Source of the DNA: Deltaproteobacteria bacterium
GTDB taxonomy: Bacteria; Myxococcota; Kuafuiibacteriia; Kuafuiibacteriales; Kuafuiibacteriaceae
Direction: 5' to 3'
NCBI GenBank assembly: GCA_011526105.1
Contig: WYAZ01000084.1
Location: 28,450 to 92,449, forward strand
Length of the DNA: 64,000 nt
Part shown: positions 1 to 8,599 of the stretch, piece by piece
Layout of the letters: each line of letters begins with the position of its first letter
How positions within the stretch are numbered: position 1 is the first letter of the stretch
Notes under the pieces: model-generated
Seen by the model: the letters and a program-made list of their open reading frames with translations, nothing else
The model's database searches: none
What the model was told of the DNA's origin: nothing
Made by a program: the position numbers and the translations under genes

Positions 1-49
1 GATGATCGAGCAGAAGCGCTCCGGAAAGACGGAGGAGGTCCGCGCATGA
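1..49 (+). CDS. 3' end of an upstream operon gene, probably benzoyl-CoA reductase subunit B (partial)
   Basis: An open frame enters from the left edge and ends at a TGA that overlaps the ATG of the next gene (ATGA). Only about 15 codons are visible, reading MIEQKRSGKTEEVRA in the frame starting at base 2. They are too few to identify by themselves. The four-base overlap and the downstream A and D subunits suggest the last codons of the B (or C) subunit, because known operons run C-B-A-D. The identity is inferred from position only. Confidence 0.4.
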   Translation, partial: MIEQKRSGKTEEVRA

Positions 50-1371
50 GAGTCTTCACCGGCATCGACCTCGGCTCCACCACCACCAAGGCGGTGATGC
101 TCGATGAGAACGGGGACATCCTCGGGCGCGGCATCACCAACAGCCGGAGCAACTACGATCTCGCGGCCGCGATCGCGAAGGCCGAGGCGCGAACCAGCGC
201 CCGCTTCGTTCTCCTTGGGCGAGAGCTCGCCACCACCGAGGACGCAGCGGCGCTCGATCGCTTCCTTCCCCGGCTGCAGATCGAGCTTCGTCGGCGTCAA
301 CACCTGCAGCGCCTGGAGGTGCTTCGAGAGATCTGCGCCGAGGAGTGCCAGCATCCTCGTGTCGCTCGCATTCGTGAGGAACTCGAACGTCGGGTCGACC
401 AAATCGTGAGTCAGCTCGTTGCCGCCGAAGCGCGGCCCGGCCCGCTCGCGATCATCACCAAGGAGGCCAAGGGCTCCGACTTCTTCCGCGATCGCGCGTC
501 GAGTGACTACTCGCGCCTCGCGGAGAAGGCCGCAGATGTGGAGGTCGGATTCGATGACCTGATGAGCATCTTCGACAAGGCGATCATCCGGGTCGAGAAC
601 ACCGAGCTCAAGGAGGGCTTCGAAGAGCTCATCCTCCAGGCGCTTCTAGACCTCGGCTCGCGCTTCGACGAGACCACCCTCGCGCGCTATCGCGCCGCGG
701 TTCAGCGCACCCTCGCCATCGAGCTCATCGACGGCGGGGTCATCGGCACCGGCTATGGTCGGCAGCGCTTGCCCTTCCCCAAGGAGTCCATCCGCTCCGA
801 GATCCTCTGCCACGGGCTCGGCGCCCACCATCAGTTCCCGAACACCCGCACCGTGCTCGACATCGGCGGGCAGGACACGAAGGCCATCCAGGTGGATGGG
901 GTTGGGATCGTGACCAGCTTCCAGATGAACGACCGCTGCGCGGCCGGTTGCGGACGTTATCTCGGCTACATCGCGGACGAGATGAACCTGGGGCTACACG
1001 AGCTCGGACCGATCGCACTTCAGTCGGAGCGCACGGTGAAGATCAGCAGCACCTGCACGGTGTTCGCCGGGGCCGAGCTTCGAGATCACTTGAGCAGCGG
1101 CCAGCGCCAAGAGGACATCCTCGCCGGCCTGCACCGCGCGATCATCTTGAGGGCGATGTCTTTGCTCGCGCGCTCGGGCGGCATTGACGACGAGTTCACC
1201 TTCACGGGAGGTGTGGCCAACAACCCCGCCGCGGTCAAGGCGCTGCGCCAGCTCGTGCAAGAGAACTACGGAGACCGGGTCCTGAACATCTCTCCCAACT
1301 CCATCTACACCGGGGCGCTGGGCGCCGCACTCTTCTGTCGGCGCGCGGCCGAAGATCGAGCGGCGGCATGA
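46..1371 (+). CDS. bcrA: Benzoyl-CoA reductase subunit A (BcrA/BadF type, class I, ATP-dependent)
   Basis: This is one of the two ATP-hydrolysing subunits that drive electrons into the benzoyl-CoA reductase core for dearomatisation under anoxia. The 441-residue length fits BcrA/BadF (about 440) rather than the shorter 2-hydroxyacyl-CoA dehydratase activators. The ASKHA nucleotide fold shows as GIDLGSTTTK at residues 6-15 and DIGGQDTKA near 275. An insertion of about 190 residues separates the two halves, as in BcrA. The RCAAGCGRYL motif carries Cys298 and Cys302; by family knowledge a Cys here binds the [4Fe-4S] cluster shared with subunit D. A further TCTVFAGAEL motif follows. The gene overlaps its upstream neighbour by four bases and sits 11 bp before bcrD. 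A homologous dehydratase activator is the alternative, but the insertion argues for BcrA. Confidence 0.88.
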   Translation: MRVFTGIDLGSTTTKAVMLDENGDILGRGITNSRSNYDLAAAIAKAEARTSARFVLLGRELATTEDAAALDRFLPRLQIELRRRQHLQRLEVLREICAEECQHPRVARIREELERRVDQIVSQLVAAEARPGPLAIITKEAKGSDFFRDRASSDYSRLAEKAADVEVGFDDLMSIFDKAIIRVENTELKEGFEELILQALLDLGSRFDETTLARYRAAVQRTLAIELIDGGVIGTGYGRQRLPFPKESIRSEILCHGLGAHHQFPNTRTVLDIGGQDTKAIQVDGVGIVTSFQMNDRCAAGCGRYLGYIADEMNLGLHELGPIALQSERTVKISSTCTVFAGAELRDHLSSGQRQEDILAGLHRAIILRAMSLLARSGGIDDEFTFTGGVANNPAAVKALRQLVQENYGDRVLNISPNSIYTGALGAALFCRRAAEDRAAA

Positions 1372-1382
1372 AGGAGCAAGCC

Positions 1383-2237
1383 ATGATTCTCACCTGCGGC
1401 ATCGATGTCGGAAGCTCGGCGGTCAAGGCCGCCATCATCAAGAGCCACCCGGGCTCAGGGCGTGCTCGCGAGGGCGCCGAGCTGGTGGCCACTCACGTGG
1501 AGCGGATTCGTCGACGCGATCAGCGGCACGTCATCCGCGCGGTCTACGACGGCGTGCTCGAGGCCGCTGGCCTCACGGAGTCGGACATCCACTACGTAGC
1601 GACCACCGGTGAAGGAGAGCTCGTGGACTTCCGCACCGGGCACTTCTACGGCATGACCGCCCACGCCCGAGGCGCCTTGTTTCTGGAGCCGCAGACGCGC
1701 GCCGTGCTCGACGTCGGGGCGCTGCACGCACGTGCCATCTCGATGGACGCCGACTCGAAGGTCGTGGGCTACCGGATGACGAGCCAGTGTGCCTCCGGCT
1801 CGGGTCAGTTCCTCGAGAACATCGCTCGCTACCTCGGCGTGACACTCGAGGAGGTGGGGGCGCTCTCGCTCGAAGGTGATCGGCCGGAGAAGGTCTCTGG
1901 CATCTGCGCGGTGCTCGCCGAGACCGACGTGATCAACATGGTCTCTCGCGGTATCAGCCTGCCCAACATCTTGCGCGGCATTCACGAGTCCATGGCGAAC
2001 CGGCTCGCGAAGCTCGTTCGAAAGCTCGAGCTCGACGATGGTATCGTGCTCGTCACCGGCGGTCTCGCGAACGACATCGGTCTCGTTCACGCCACCCGCG
2101 CCGCGCTCGTGGAGCACGGGATCGACTCGCGGGTGGAGACCCACCCGCTGAGCGTCGCCGCCGGTGCCATCGGCAGTGCCCTCTGGGGAGGGTATCGATA
2201 CGAACGTCTCTCCCCCGATACCAAACAGGCGGCCTGA
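1383..2237 (+). CDS. bcrD: Benzoyl-CoA reductase subunit D (BcrD/BadG type, class I)
   Basis: This is the partner ATPase subunit of BcrA. It has the acetate/sugar-kinase fold with GIDVGSSAVK at the start, LDVGALHARA in the middle and VLVTGGLAND near the end. Cys136 in SQCASGSGQF and the later SGICAVLAET motif are the positions expected to hold this half of the subunit-bridging [4Fe-4S] cluster. I placed the start at 1383 because AAGGAG lies six bases upstream. An ATG at 1368 overlaps the bcrA stop and would add five residues. The length of 284 residues matches BcrD/BadG (about 280-300). The next gene starts directly after the stop codon, so the two are co-translated. Confidence 0.87.
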   Translation: MILTCGIDVGSSAVKAAIIKSHPGSGRAREGAELVATHVERIRRRDQRHVIRAVYDGVLEAAGLTESDIHYVATTGEGELVDFRTGHFYGMTAHARGALFLEPQTRAVLDVGALHARAISMDADSKVVGYRMTSQCASGSGQFLENIARYLGVTLEEVGALSLEGDRPEKVSGICAVLAETDVINMVSRGISLPNILRGIHESMANRLAKLVRKLELDDGIVLVTGGLANDIGLVHATRAALVEHGIDSRVETHPLSVAAGAIGSALWGGYRYERLSPDTKQAA

Positions 2238-2699
2238 GTGATCCTGAGCAAGGCTTCCAGACTTGGGCTCTACGCCCTGACGGAGATGGCGCACGAGCCG
2301 GACGCGGTGGTCAGCGCGAGCACCATCGCGGAGCGTTTCGACGTATCCGAGAACCACATCGCCAAGGTATTGCAGCAGCTCGCGCGGGCGGAGCTCGTGA
2401 CCAGCATTCGCGGCGTGGGGGGTGGCTACCGGCTCGCGCGCGCAGGTTCCGAGATCACGATGGCCGATGTCGTGCGGAGCATCGAAGGGCCCTTGCGCAC
2501 GGACAACTGTGCCGAGTGCCCATTCCGAGATGGCGACCAGTCCTGCGCGGCGGAGGCCTCGACGTGCAGCGTTCATCATTTGCTGAGTGAGCTCGAGTCT
2601 CAAGTCTACTACACGCTCGAATCCGTGACCCTTTCGACCCTGGCGCGTGCCCGAACCGCCCCAAAAACATCGACAACCGTCCTCGAGGAGAAGACATGA
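2238..2699 (+). CDS. Rrf2-family transcriptional regulator (BadM-like)
   Basis: This is a small winged-helix regulator of 153 residues. The N-terminal half has the Rrf2 helix-turn-helix (STIAERFDVSENHIAKVLQQ) and the RGVGGGYRLA wing. The C-terminal half holds a Cys cluster, NCAECPF...SC...STC, in the region where IscR-type members bind an Fe-S cluster. The GTG start abuts the bcrD stop, and the stop overlaps the next ATG, so it is embedded in the benzoyl-CoA reductase operon. In Rhodopseudomonas palustris the Rrf2 protein BadM represses the benzoyl-CoA reductase genes. The same role, perhaps redox-gated, is a reasonable inference here. Confidence 0.85.
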   Translation: MILSKASRLGLYALTEMAHEPDAVVSASTIAERFDVSENHIAKVLQQLARAELVTSIRGVGGGYRLARAGSEITMADVVRSIEGPLRTDNCAECPFRDGDQSCAAEASTCSVHHLLSELESQVYYTLESVTLSTLARARTAPKTSTTVLEEKT

Positions 2700-3550
2700 C
2701 CACGAAAGAAGTATCCGCCATCGACGCGCTCTATCCACTCCTGCTCCAAGAATGGAAGCAGAGCTGGGTCACCGCCACCAACTCCCCTGGCGAACTCAAG
2801 TGCCAGGTTGAAGCGGCGTGGGGCGAAGGCTATCAGAACGGAGAGGCGCTCATCCGCGCGATGGATGAAGCGGGGGTCCAAACCATCCTGGCGACGGACC
2901 TGCTCGCTTGGTCCTACCGGCGGCAGGCGCGTTTTGCCGCGGACATGACCACGGAGATTGCGGAGCTCACCCAGCGCTACCCGGGGCGGGTCTACGGCCT
3001 CGCCGACTACGACCCCTTCGACATCCGCGGCAGCCTCATCAAGCTCGAAGCGGACGTGCGCGAGCGCGGATACAAAGGGGTGTACGTCCACATCTACGGC
3101 TACGACATCGGCCTCGATCACCGAAAGATGTACCCGCTCTACGCCAAGTGCGAGGAGCTGCAGGTGCCGGTCGCGATGCAGGTGGGTCACGTGCTCGAGG
3201 CCATGCCCAGCGAGCATGGGCGCCCCATGCAGCTCGACCGCATCGCCTGTGACTTCCCGGGTTTGACCATCGTGGGTACCCACACGGGCTATCCGTGGGT
3301 GGACGAGATGATCGCGGTGACCACCAAGTGGCCGAACGTCTACCTGAACATCAGCGCGTGGATGCCCAAGTACTTTGGTCCGAACCTGCTCCAGTTCATG
3401 CGCTCCAGATCAGGCTCGGAGAAGGTCCTCTTCGGATCGAACGGGCTCGCCTGGGACCGCTACCTCACCGAGATGGATCGGCTCGAGATCCCGAAGGATC
3501 GCATGGACAAGATCCTCTTTGGCAACGCGAAGAAGATCTATCGCATCTGA
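2696..3550 (+). CDS. Amidohydrolase-family (amidohydrolase_2) protein with degraded metal site
   Basis: This TIM-barrel protein of 284 residues resembles the ACMSD/amidohydrolase_2 family. Visible are MQVGHVL near 161-167 and VGTHTGYPW near 181-189, which match the two mid-barrel His ligands. The N-terminal HxH expected at the first strand is absent. The FGTD motif that normally supplies the metal-binding Asp reads FGSN, with Asn at residue 249. The protein may therefore bind metal differently or be non-hydrolytic. The ATG overlaps the stop of the Rrf2 gene, placing it last in the benzoyl-CoA reductase operon. Its link to aromatic catabolism is contextual only. Confidence 0.75.
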   Translation: MTTKEVSAIDALYPLLLQEWKQSWVTATNSPGELKCQVEAAWGEGYQNGEALIRAMDEAGVQTILATDLLAWSYRRQARFAADMTTEIAELTQRYPGRVYGLADYDPFDIRGSLIKLEADVRERGYKGVYVHIYGYDIGLDHRKMYPLYAKCEELQVPVAMQVGHVLEAMPSEHGRPMQLDRIACDFPGLTIVGTHTGYPWVDEMIAVTTKWPNVYLNISAWMPKYFGPNLLQFMRSRSGSEKVLFGSNGLAWDRYLTEMDRLEIPKDRMDKILFGNAKKIYRI

Positions 3551-3681
3551 AGGGAGCCGCCCGCGAACACCCCTCAGTCGGGCTCGAACTCGAGCGCCAA
3601 GGCAAATCGTGCGCCGCCCCATGACGCCCGGGACTTAGCCCCTTGCCTTCCCGGCGGTACCTTGCTGAAGTTCTCGGTACC

Positions 3682-4089
3682 GTGAGACTGCGAGCAGTGC
3701 TTTATCCAACCCTCCTCTTCGTCGCCGTCTTCGGGCTCGGCGGCCTGGTCTTCGCCCAAGCGCCCAAGCCGGCCGGCGCACCGGAGCCCACGCCTGCGCT
3801 GCTCGAAACGGGCAAGGCCGTCTACACAAAGAGCTGTGTCCCGTGCCACGGCATCAAAGGCGCAGGTGATGGAGCGGCGGCCGCGATGCTCAATCCCAAG
3901 CCGCGGAGTTTCGTAGGCGAAGTGTTCAAGAACGGGGAGAAGCCGGAGAACGTCTACAAGACCATCTCCGAGGGCCTCCCGGGCACCGTGATGGTGGCCT
4001 TCGGACACCTCCCAGAGTCGGAGCGGTGGGCGCTGAGCTACTACGTGCTCGAACTCCGACGGCTCGGACACGAAGCGCCCAAGAAGTAG
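3682..4089 (+). CDS. Small exported class I cytochrome c
   Basis: This is a mono-haem cytochrome with one CVPCH motif, a following Gly-rich turn and a MVAF segment that can supply the distal Met ligand. A cleavable signal peptide (about residues 1-26, ending near VFAQ) sends it to the periplasm. I chose the GTG at 3682 because it places the Arg-containing n-region and hydrophobic core at the N-terminus. A TTG at 3643 would add 13 residues ahead of the signal. It lies downstream of the benzoyl-CoA reductase operon with a gap of about 130 bp and is probably a separate transcription unit. Confidence 0.8.
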   Translation: MRLRAVLYPTLLFVAVFGLGGLVFAQAPKPAGAPEPTPALLETGKAVYTKSCVPCHGIKGAGDGAAAAMLNPKPRSFVGEVFKNGEKPENVYKTISEGLPGTVMVAFGHLPESERWALSYYVLELRRLGHEAPKK

Positions 4090-4098
4090 GCCCCGATC

Positions 4099-5118
4099 CT
4101 AGACGGCTGCCCGCGGAACCGCGGCCGCGCGCCGCCCCTGCCTGAGCAGCGGCAGCTCACGCGTCAGCTCCCAGAGGGCGCGAGCGACGAGCAAGAAGGA
4201 CGCGCCGATCACCGAGAGCGTGCTGAGGTCGAGCGGCGCCGCGTGCAAGTCGAGTTGACCTCCGGCAAACACACACAAGAGCGCGGCGACGGCGGAGAGA
4301 TCGAGCCCGTTCCAGGGACGCCCAATCAGTGTGCGGAGGACGTAGCCCCCGCTCAGACGGAATGAGGCGAGGGTGACGAGGAGCAGGAGAGACACGGCGC
4401 CGATGGTGCCGAGCAAGTAGAGGAGCCCAAACCCGCTGGCCACGGTAAGGAAGAAGAGATGACCCCAGGGAAACCGGGAGAGGCGCGCGTAGTAGAACAG
4501 GCAGACTCGGAGGTCGATGACGAGGAAGACCGCGATCGACGCGTACGTGGCCGCGCGCAACCAGCGCGCCTCGGCGGGGAAGAAGAAGAAGGTCGCCGCG
4601 AGGACCAAGAACGCCGCGGACACGAGGAGCTGACCCTCGGTCCCGCTGGTGGACCCGTGCACGAACCGACCCGACTCGTGAAAGACGACGAGCTGCGCGT
4701 GATAGACCGCAGATGTGGCCACCGCGACGAGCACGAGCGGCCAGCCCTCGACCTGTAGAGCCAAGGCGAGCGACGAGCCGAGGAGTGGCACGTTGATGGT
4801 GTCCAGACCGTGGTCCACCAGCTCTCCGAGCTTGCTCGCTTGCTGCGTGCGCCGAGCCTGCATGCCATCGAGGCAGTCGAGCAGCATGGTGGAGAAGACG
4901 CCGAAGGCCGCCAAGCCGAGGATCGCCGAACGTAGCCCCCAAGGCGCAGACTGCGACCACGCCGCGAGCATGAAGACCAACCAGCAGACGAGGTGGTTGA
5001 AGAGAGAGAGGGTGTTGGGAGCCACGCTCCGCGGTATCCGCTCGAGCACCGGAACACAGAGGTACTGGATGATCAGAGGTTCGAGCCGCGAGTTGTGCTC
5101 GACCTCGTCACCGCCCAT
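4099..5118 (-). CDS. CDP-alcohol phosphatidyltransferase family membrane protein
   Basis: This integral membrane enzyme transfers a phosphoalcohol between a CDP-activated donor and an alcohol acceptor in phospholipid synthesis. The diagnostic DGxxAR(x8)GxxxDxxxD signature is complete (DGMQAR ... GELVDHGLD), so it should be active. About eight hydrophobic segments follow. The N-terminal text (LEPLIIQYL ... IPRSVAPNTLSL) resembles eukaryotic-type choline/ethanolamine phosphotransferases more than PgsA, but the substrate cannot be read from sequence. I chose the ATG at 5118; a longer frame to 5232 lacks homologous character and would reach the divergent regulator's promoter. The gene converges on the cytochrome c gene and diverges from the FNR-like gene. 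Confidence 0.8.
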   Translation of the reverse strand: MGGDEVEHNSRLEPLIIQYLCVPVLERIPRSVAPNTLSLFNHLVCWLVFMLAAWSQSAPWGLRSAILGLAAFGVFSTMLLDCLDGMQARRTQQASKLGELVDHGLDTINVPLLGSSLALALQVEGWPLVLVAVATSAVYHAQLVVFHESGRFVHGSTSGTEGQLLVSAAFLVLAATFFFFPAEARWLRAATYASIAVFLVIDLRVCLFYYARLSRFPWGHLFFLTVASGFGLLYLLGTIGAVSLLLLVTLASFRLSGGYVLRTLIGRPWNGLDLSAVAALLCVFAGGQLDLHAAPLDLSTLSVIGASFLLVARALWELTRELPLLRQGRRAAAVPRAAV

Positions 5119-5282
5119 CGGCGAGTGCTCGCTCTCGATCCCCGCATGCACCTTCTTCGTCCTCGCGCCCAGGCCGGCGCCGCAAATGCATGCTGCGATG
5201 CCTCGCACAGATGACGCAAGTGGAGTCGACACGACGCTGATCGTTGACAGTCACGAACCCTCGCTCGATCCTTGCGCCAATC

Positions 5283-5957
5283 ATGAGTGGGTACTGTGCG
5301 GTCAAGCTGGCCGGGGTCGAACTGCGCTCCGCCTGCGATGACTGCAAGGGTCGGCCGAGAAACGGTCAACTCCGGTTTCGTAGACGGGATCCGGTCTACC
5401 TCGAAGGAACGCAGGCAGATGCGGTTTTTGCGGTCGTGGAGGGCTACCTGCGCGAGACCCGCACCACGCCTGAGGGCCGGGATCAAGCGGTCCGTCTGGT
5501 CTGTCCAGGCGGGCTCGCCGGCTTCGAGTCCTTGCGCGGCGGGATGTTCGAGACCTCTGCCCAGGCCATCACCGACGCCTGGGTCTGTCGTATTCCCCGA
5601 GCAGAGGCGCTCCGCGGCCTAGAACAACGCGCCGGTCAGTTTCAGGCGGTCATCTCAAATCTGGTCGATGAGCTCTCTCATGTTCGAGAAACGGTGCTTT
5701 GGCTGGGCACAATGAAGGCCGAGGACCGTATCATCGCGCTCCTCGAGCAACTGGCCCAGCGGGGCGGTTCCCTCCGGTTCAGGTTACCCATGACGCGTCT
5801 GGAGCTGGCCGACTTCCTCGGACTGTCACACTCCACGGTCTCCCGGACCCTCCATCAGCTTCGTCGCGAAGGCCGGATCCGACTGGAAGGTCGGTGGATT
5901 GAGCTACCAAGGGCCCTCACGGAACCTGAAGAAAGCTTGCTCCAGAGCAAGGAGTAG
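5283..5957 (+). CDS. Crp/Fnr-family regulator with FNR-like cysteine pattern
   Basis: This is a cyclic-nucleotide-binding-fold regulator with a C-terminal FNR-type helix-turn-helix (ELADFLGLSHSTVSRTLHQL), in which the recognition helix carries the S-TVSR core. The N-terminus has Cys5, Cys18 and Cys21, the last two in SACDDCKG. A further Cys sits in WVCRIP, aligned with the VCEIP motif that holds the fourth cluster ligand (Cys122) of E. coli FNR. This suggests an oxygen-sensing Fe-S cluster; it is motif reading, not proof. The ATG at 5283 is preferred over a TTG at 5244. The stop is 63 bp upstream of the acyl-AMP ligase gene on the same strand, so it may control that operon. Confidence 0.82.
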   Translation: MSGYCAVKLAGVELRSACDDCKGRPRNGQLRFRRRDPVYLEGTQADAVFAVVEGYLRETRTTPEGRDQAVRLVCPGGLAGFESLRGGMFETSAQAITDAWVCRIPRAEALRGLEQRAGQFQAVISNLVDELSHVRETVLWLGTMKAEDRIIALLEQLAQRGGSLRFRLPMTRLELADFLGLSHSTVSRTLHQLRREGRIRLEGRWIELPRALTEPEESLLQSKE

Positions 5958-6020
5958 GTTCGCGTCGGATGATACGTCTCCGGCCCAGCGGTCCCTTCGT
6001 GAGCCGCTCGGAGGCTACTC

Positions 6021-7592
6021 GTGCGCGCTCACCTCATCGGACCCCCGCTCACGAGAGCCTTGGCGCCCTCGCTCCTCGAGGCCTTGATCCAAGGCCCACA
6101 AGACCCAACCTGGTTGACCTTCCACCTCGGGCGACGACGAACCGAGTCGAGCCGTGCCGACGTTCTGGGTCGTGCCCGGGGCTGGGCCGCAGCGTTTCGA
6201 GCGCGCGGCGTTCGCCCCGGCGACGCCATCCTCATGGTCCTTCCGAACGGCCTCGAGTTCGTGACCGCGTTCTTCGGGGCTCAGCTCTGCGGCGCGGTGC
6301 CCGTGCCGGTCGTTTGGCCGGCCGGCCTCTACACCGACCCCGCGAAGGCCCTCGAGGCCACGGCCTGGCAGCGCTCTGTGGTCGAGCCCACGGCCATCGC
6401 CTGCACGACCGACTTCGAGTCCGTCTTCCCGAACGCGGTCACGTGCCCCATCGACGCCGACTCGACGCCGGACTCGAGGCCCACCGCCGACGACCCCGCC
6501 TTCCTTCAGTTCACCTCCGGAACCGAAGGCTCGCCGCGCGCCATCGTGATCACACATCGTGCCGCGATGCACAGCGCCACCGCCATGGCTCAGTGCCTCG
6601 ATCTCGGCCCCAAGGACGTCGGCGTCTCGTGGCTCCCGCTCTTTCACGACATGGGGCTCGTGGGTTCGCTGCTCACCTCACTCGTCTCCGGCTTTCCGCT
6701 TCACGTCATGACGCCGCCGGAGTTCTTGCTCCACCCCGAGCACTGGCTTCGCACGCTGTCCGAGACCAAGGCGACCATCACCGTGGCCCCAAACTTCGCG
6801 TACGACTACGCAAAGAGGCGCATCCGATCGACGGAGTCCGTCGATCTTCGTCCCCTGCGTTTCGCGCTCAACGGCTCCGAGGCGGTTCAGCGCGCCACCA
6901 TCGAAAGCTTCGAAGAGCGGTTTGCGACCTGCGGCTTGGCCGCGGGCACCATTCGGCCGGTGTACGGGCTCGCAGAGGCCACGCTCGGCGTCGCCTTCGA
7001 GCTCGACCGCTCGCCCGATCACACCGTCGATGGCCGCCTGGTCCCCAGCGTGGGCCAGCCCCTCGCGGGCATGGAGGTCTCCGTGCGGGACACCTCCTTG
7101 GCCGAGCTCGCCGACCTCGAGGAGGGTGAGATCTGGGTCCGCGGGCCCTCGGTCGCGAGCGAACACCTCGTCGGACCGGGCCAGCGAGTGGCCGCGCTCA
7201 AAGACGGCTGGCTCCGCACGGGAGACCGAGGCCTCAAGCGGGACGGCAGACTCCACGTCACCGGCCGGGAGAAGGACCTCATCATCCGTGGAGGTCGAAA
7301 GTATCCGCCCTATGAGCTCGAACGCGTGGCGGCACAGGTCGCCAACACATCACCCAGCGGAGCGCTCGCGGTGGGAAGTTTCGATCCAAAGCTGGGCACC
7401 GAGGCTCTGATCATCGTCGTGGAGTGTCCCGAAGGCCGCCGAGATGAGGTGCGCTTGGCCCTTCCTGGACGCATGGTCGCGGAGCTTGGGATTCGTCCGG
7501 ATCGCGTCGAACTCGTCGACCCGGGATCGCTGCCGCGCACCTCGAGCGGGAAGCTGCGTCGCAGTGCATGGCTCGAGGAGACACGCGTATGA
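6021..7592 (+). CDS. Fatty acyl-AMP ligase-like adenylate-forming enzyme
   Basis: This protein belongs to the ANL superfamily, which activates a carboxylate with ATP and passes it to a carrier thiol. The P-loop is FTSGTEGSPRAI, followed by SWLPLFHDMGL, a motif typical of fatty acyl-AMP ligases. The aromatic A5 motif is YGLAEATLG, the ribose-binding Asp is in TGDRG, and the C-terminal catalytic Lys sits in TSSGKLRR. The length is 523 residues. The GTG start has GGAGG about seven bases upstream. It is the first gene of five joined by four-base overlaps and is followed closely by a dedicated acyl carrier protein, so loading of an acyl chain on that carrier is the likely job. The chain cannot be predicted. 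Confidence 0.85.
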   Translation: MRAHLIGPPLTRALAPSLLEALIQGPQDPTWLTFHLGRRRTESSRADVLGRARGWAAAFRARGVRPGDAILMVLPNGLEFVTAFFGAQLCGAVPVPVVWPAGLYTDPAKALEATAWQRSVVEPTAIACTTDFESVFPNAVTCPIDADSTPDSRPTADDPAFLQFTSGTEGSPRAIVITHRAAMHSATAMAQCLDLGPKDVGVSWLPLFHDMGLVGSLLTSLVSGFPLHVMTPPEFLLHPEHWLRTLSETKATITVAPNFAYDYAKRRIRSTESVDLRPLRFALNGSEAVQRATIESFEERFATCGLAAGTIRPVYGLAEATLGVAFELDRSPDHTVDGRLVPSVGQPLAGMEVSVRDTSLAELADLEEGEIWVRGPSVASEHLVGPGQRVAALKDGWLRTGDRGLKRDGRLHVTGREKDLIIRGGRKYPPYELERVAAQVANTSPSGALAVGSFDPKLGTEALIIVVECPEGRRDEVRLALPGRMVAELGIRPDRVELVDPGSLPRTSSGKLRRSAWLEETRV

Positions 7593-8599
7593 CAACCACG
7601 GTCATCGGCGGCGGCGGATTCCTCGGCCTCAACCTCATCGACGCCCTCGCCGAGTCGGGGATCAAGCCGCTCTGCGTACGAAGGGCGCGCGGTAATGTCC
7701 TCGGACTCCTCTCGCGCCGCGTGCCCATGGTGGTCGGCGATCTGAGTGACTCGAACGTACTGGCTGAGGCCCTAAAGGGTACGAAGGTGGTCTATCACCT
7801 CGCGGGTCACTATCCCCGCACGTCCTTGCATCGCCAGGCCGCGCTCGATCGCGCTCGGTCGGAGACCCAGGTGGTCCTCGATGCCTCGGCGCGGGCCGGA
7901 GTGCAGCGGCTCATCTACGTCTCCAGCACCGCCACTGTCGCGCCCGCGGAGGGGAGGCCTTCGACCGAGGCCGACCGATTCCCGAGCCCGCCCGGCCTCG
8001 GGGTCTACCACGACGTCAAGTGGGCGATGGAAGACCTCGTGGACCGAGAGGACCGACTGCACACCATCACCGTGTGCCCGTCGGCCTGCCTCGGTCCCCA
8101 CGACCTGCGCGTCGGAACGAGCGGACTGCTCGTCGCGCTGGCGCGAGGCATGGACCCCGCCTATCCCAGGGGTCTCGTGAGCGTCGTGGACGTGCGAGAC
8201 GTCGCGGAGGCGCTCGTTCGACTCGGCACGCTCGCATCCTTCCCTTCGCGACTCATCCTGTCCGCCAAGACCCACGACCTCGAGGCCCTGATGACGGAGC
8301 TCGCTCGCCACTATGGCGTGAGCAGCCCAGGGCGGGCCCTCTCTCCCGAGGCCGCCATCCGCTTCTCGGATGAGGAGGAGGAGCGTGTCGAACGAGACGG
8401 TGGTCGCGCCGCGCTTCCTCGGGAGATCGCGGATCTCATCATCCACGGGGTGCACCTGGACGGCTCGTTCGCCGAGAACACGCTCGGGTTTAGGTATCGC
8501 CCGCTCACAGAAACGCTCCAGGCCTTTGGCGCCTGGGCTACCAAGGTGGGCCTCATCGGCTCACCCAAGTCACATCGAGAAGAGGTATCAGCACCATGA
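7589..8599 (+). CDS. NAD-dependent epimerase/dehydratase (extended SDR)
   Basis: This 336-residue extended short-chain dehydrogenase/reductase has the Rossmann GGGGFLG motif at the N-terminus. It keeps the catalytic YxxxK (YHDVK), with a Ser/Thr-rich SSTATV strand before it. I chose the ATG at 7589, which overlaps the preceding stop and puts the nucleotide fold at the first residues. In the operon context it probably reduces or dehydrates a beta-hydroxy or keto group on the acyl product. A sterol/3-beta-hydroxy-type reductase is an alternative, because this subfamily also includes those enzymes. It is coupled to the acyl carrier gene by an ATGA overlap. Confidence 0.82.
   Translation: MTTTVIGGGGFLGLNLIDALAESGIKPLCVRRARGNVLGLLSRRVPMVVGDLSDSNVLAEALKGTKVVYHLAGHYPRTSLHRQAALDRARSETQVVLDASARAGVQRLIYVSSTATVAPAEGRPSTEADRFPSPPGLGVYHDVKWAMEDLVDREDRLHTITVCPSACLGPHDLRVGTSGLLVALARGMDPAYPRGLVSVVDVRDVAEALVRLGTLASFPSRLILSAKTHDLEALMTELARHYGVSSPGRALSPEAAIRFSDEEEERVERDGGRAALPREIADLIIHGVHLDGSFAENTLGFRYRPLTETLQAFGAWATKVGLIGSPKSHREEVSAP

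Noticed and set aside
1455..2738. 427-codon frame on the - strand
   Set aside because: It is antisense to bcrD and the Rrf2 gene, both with strong motifs.
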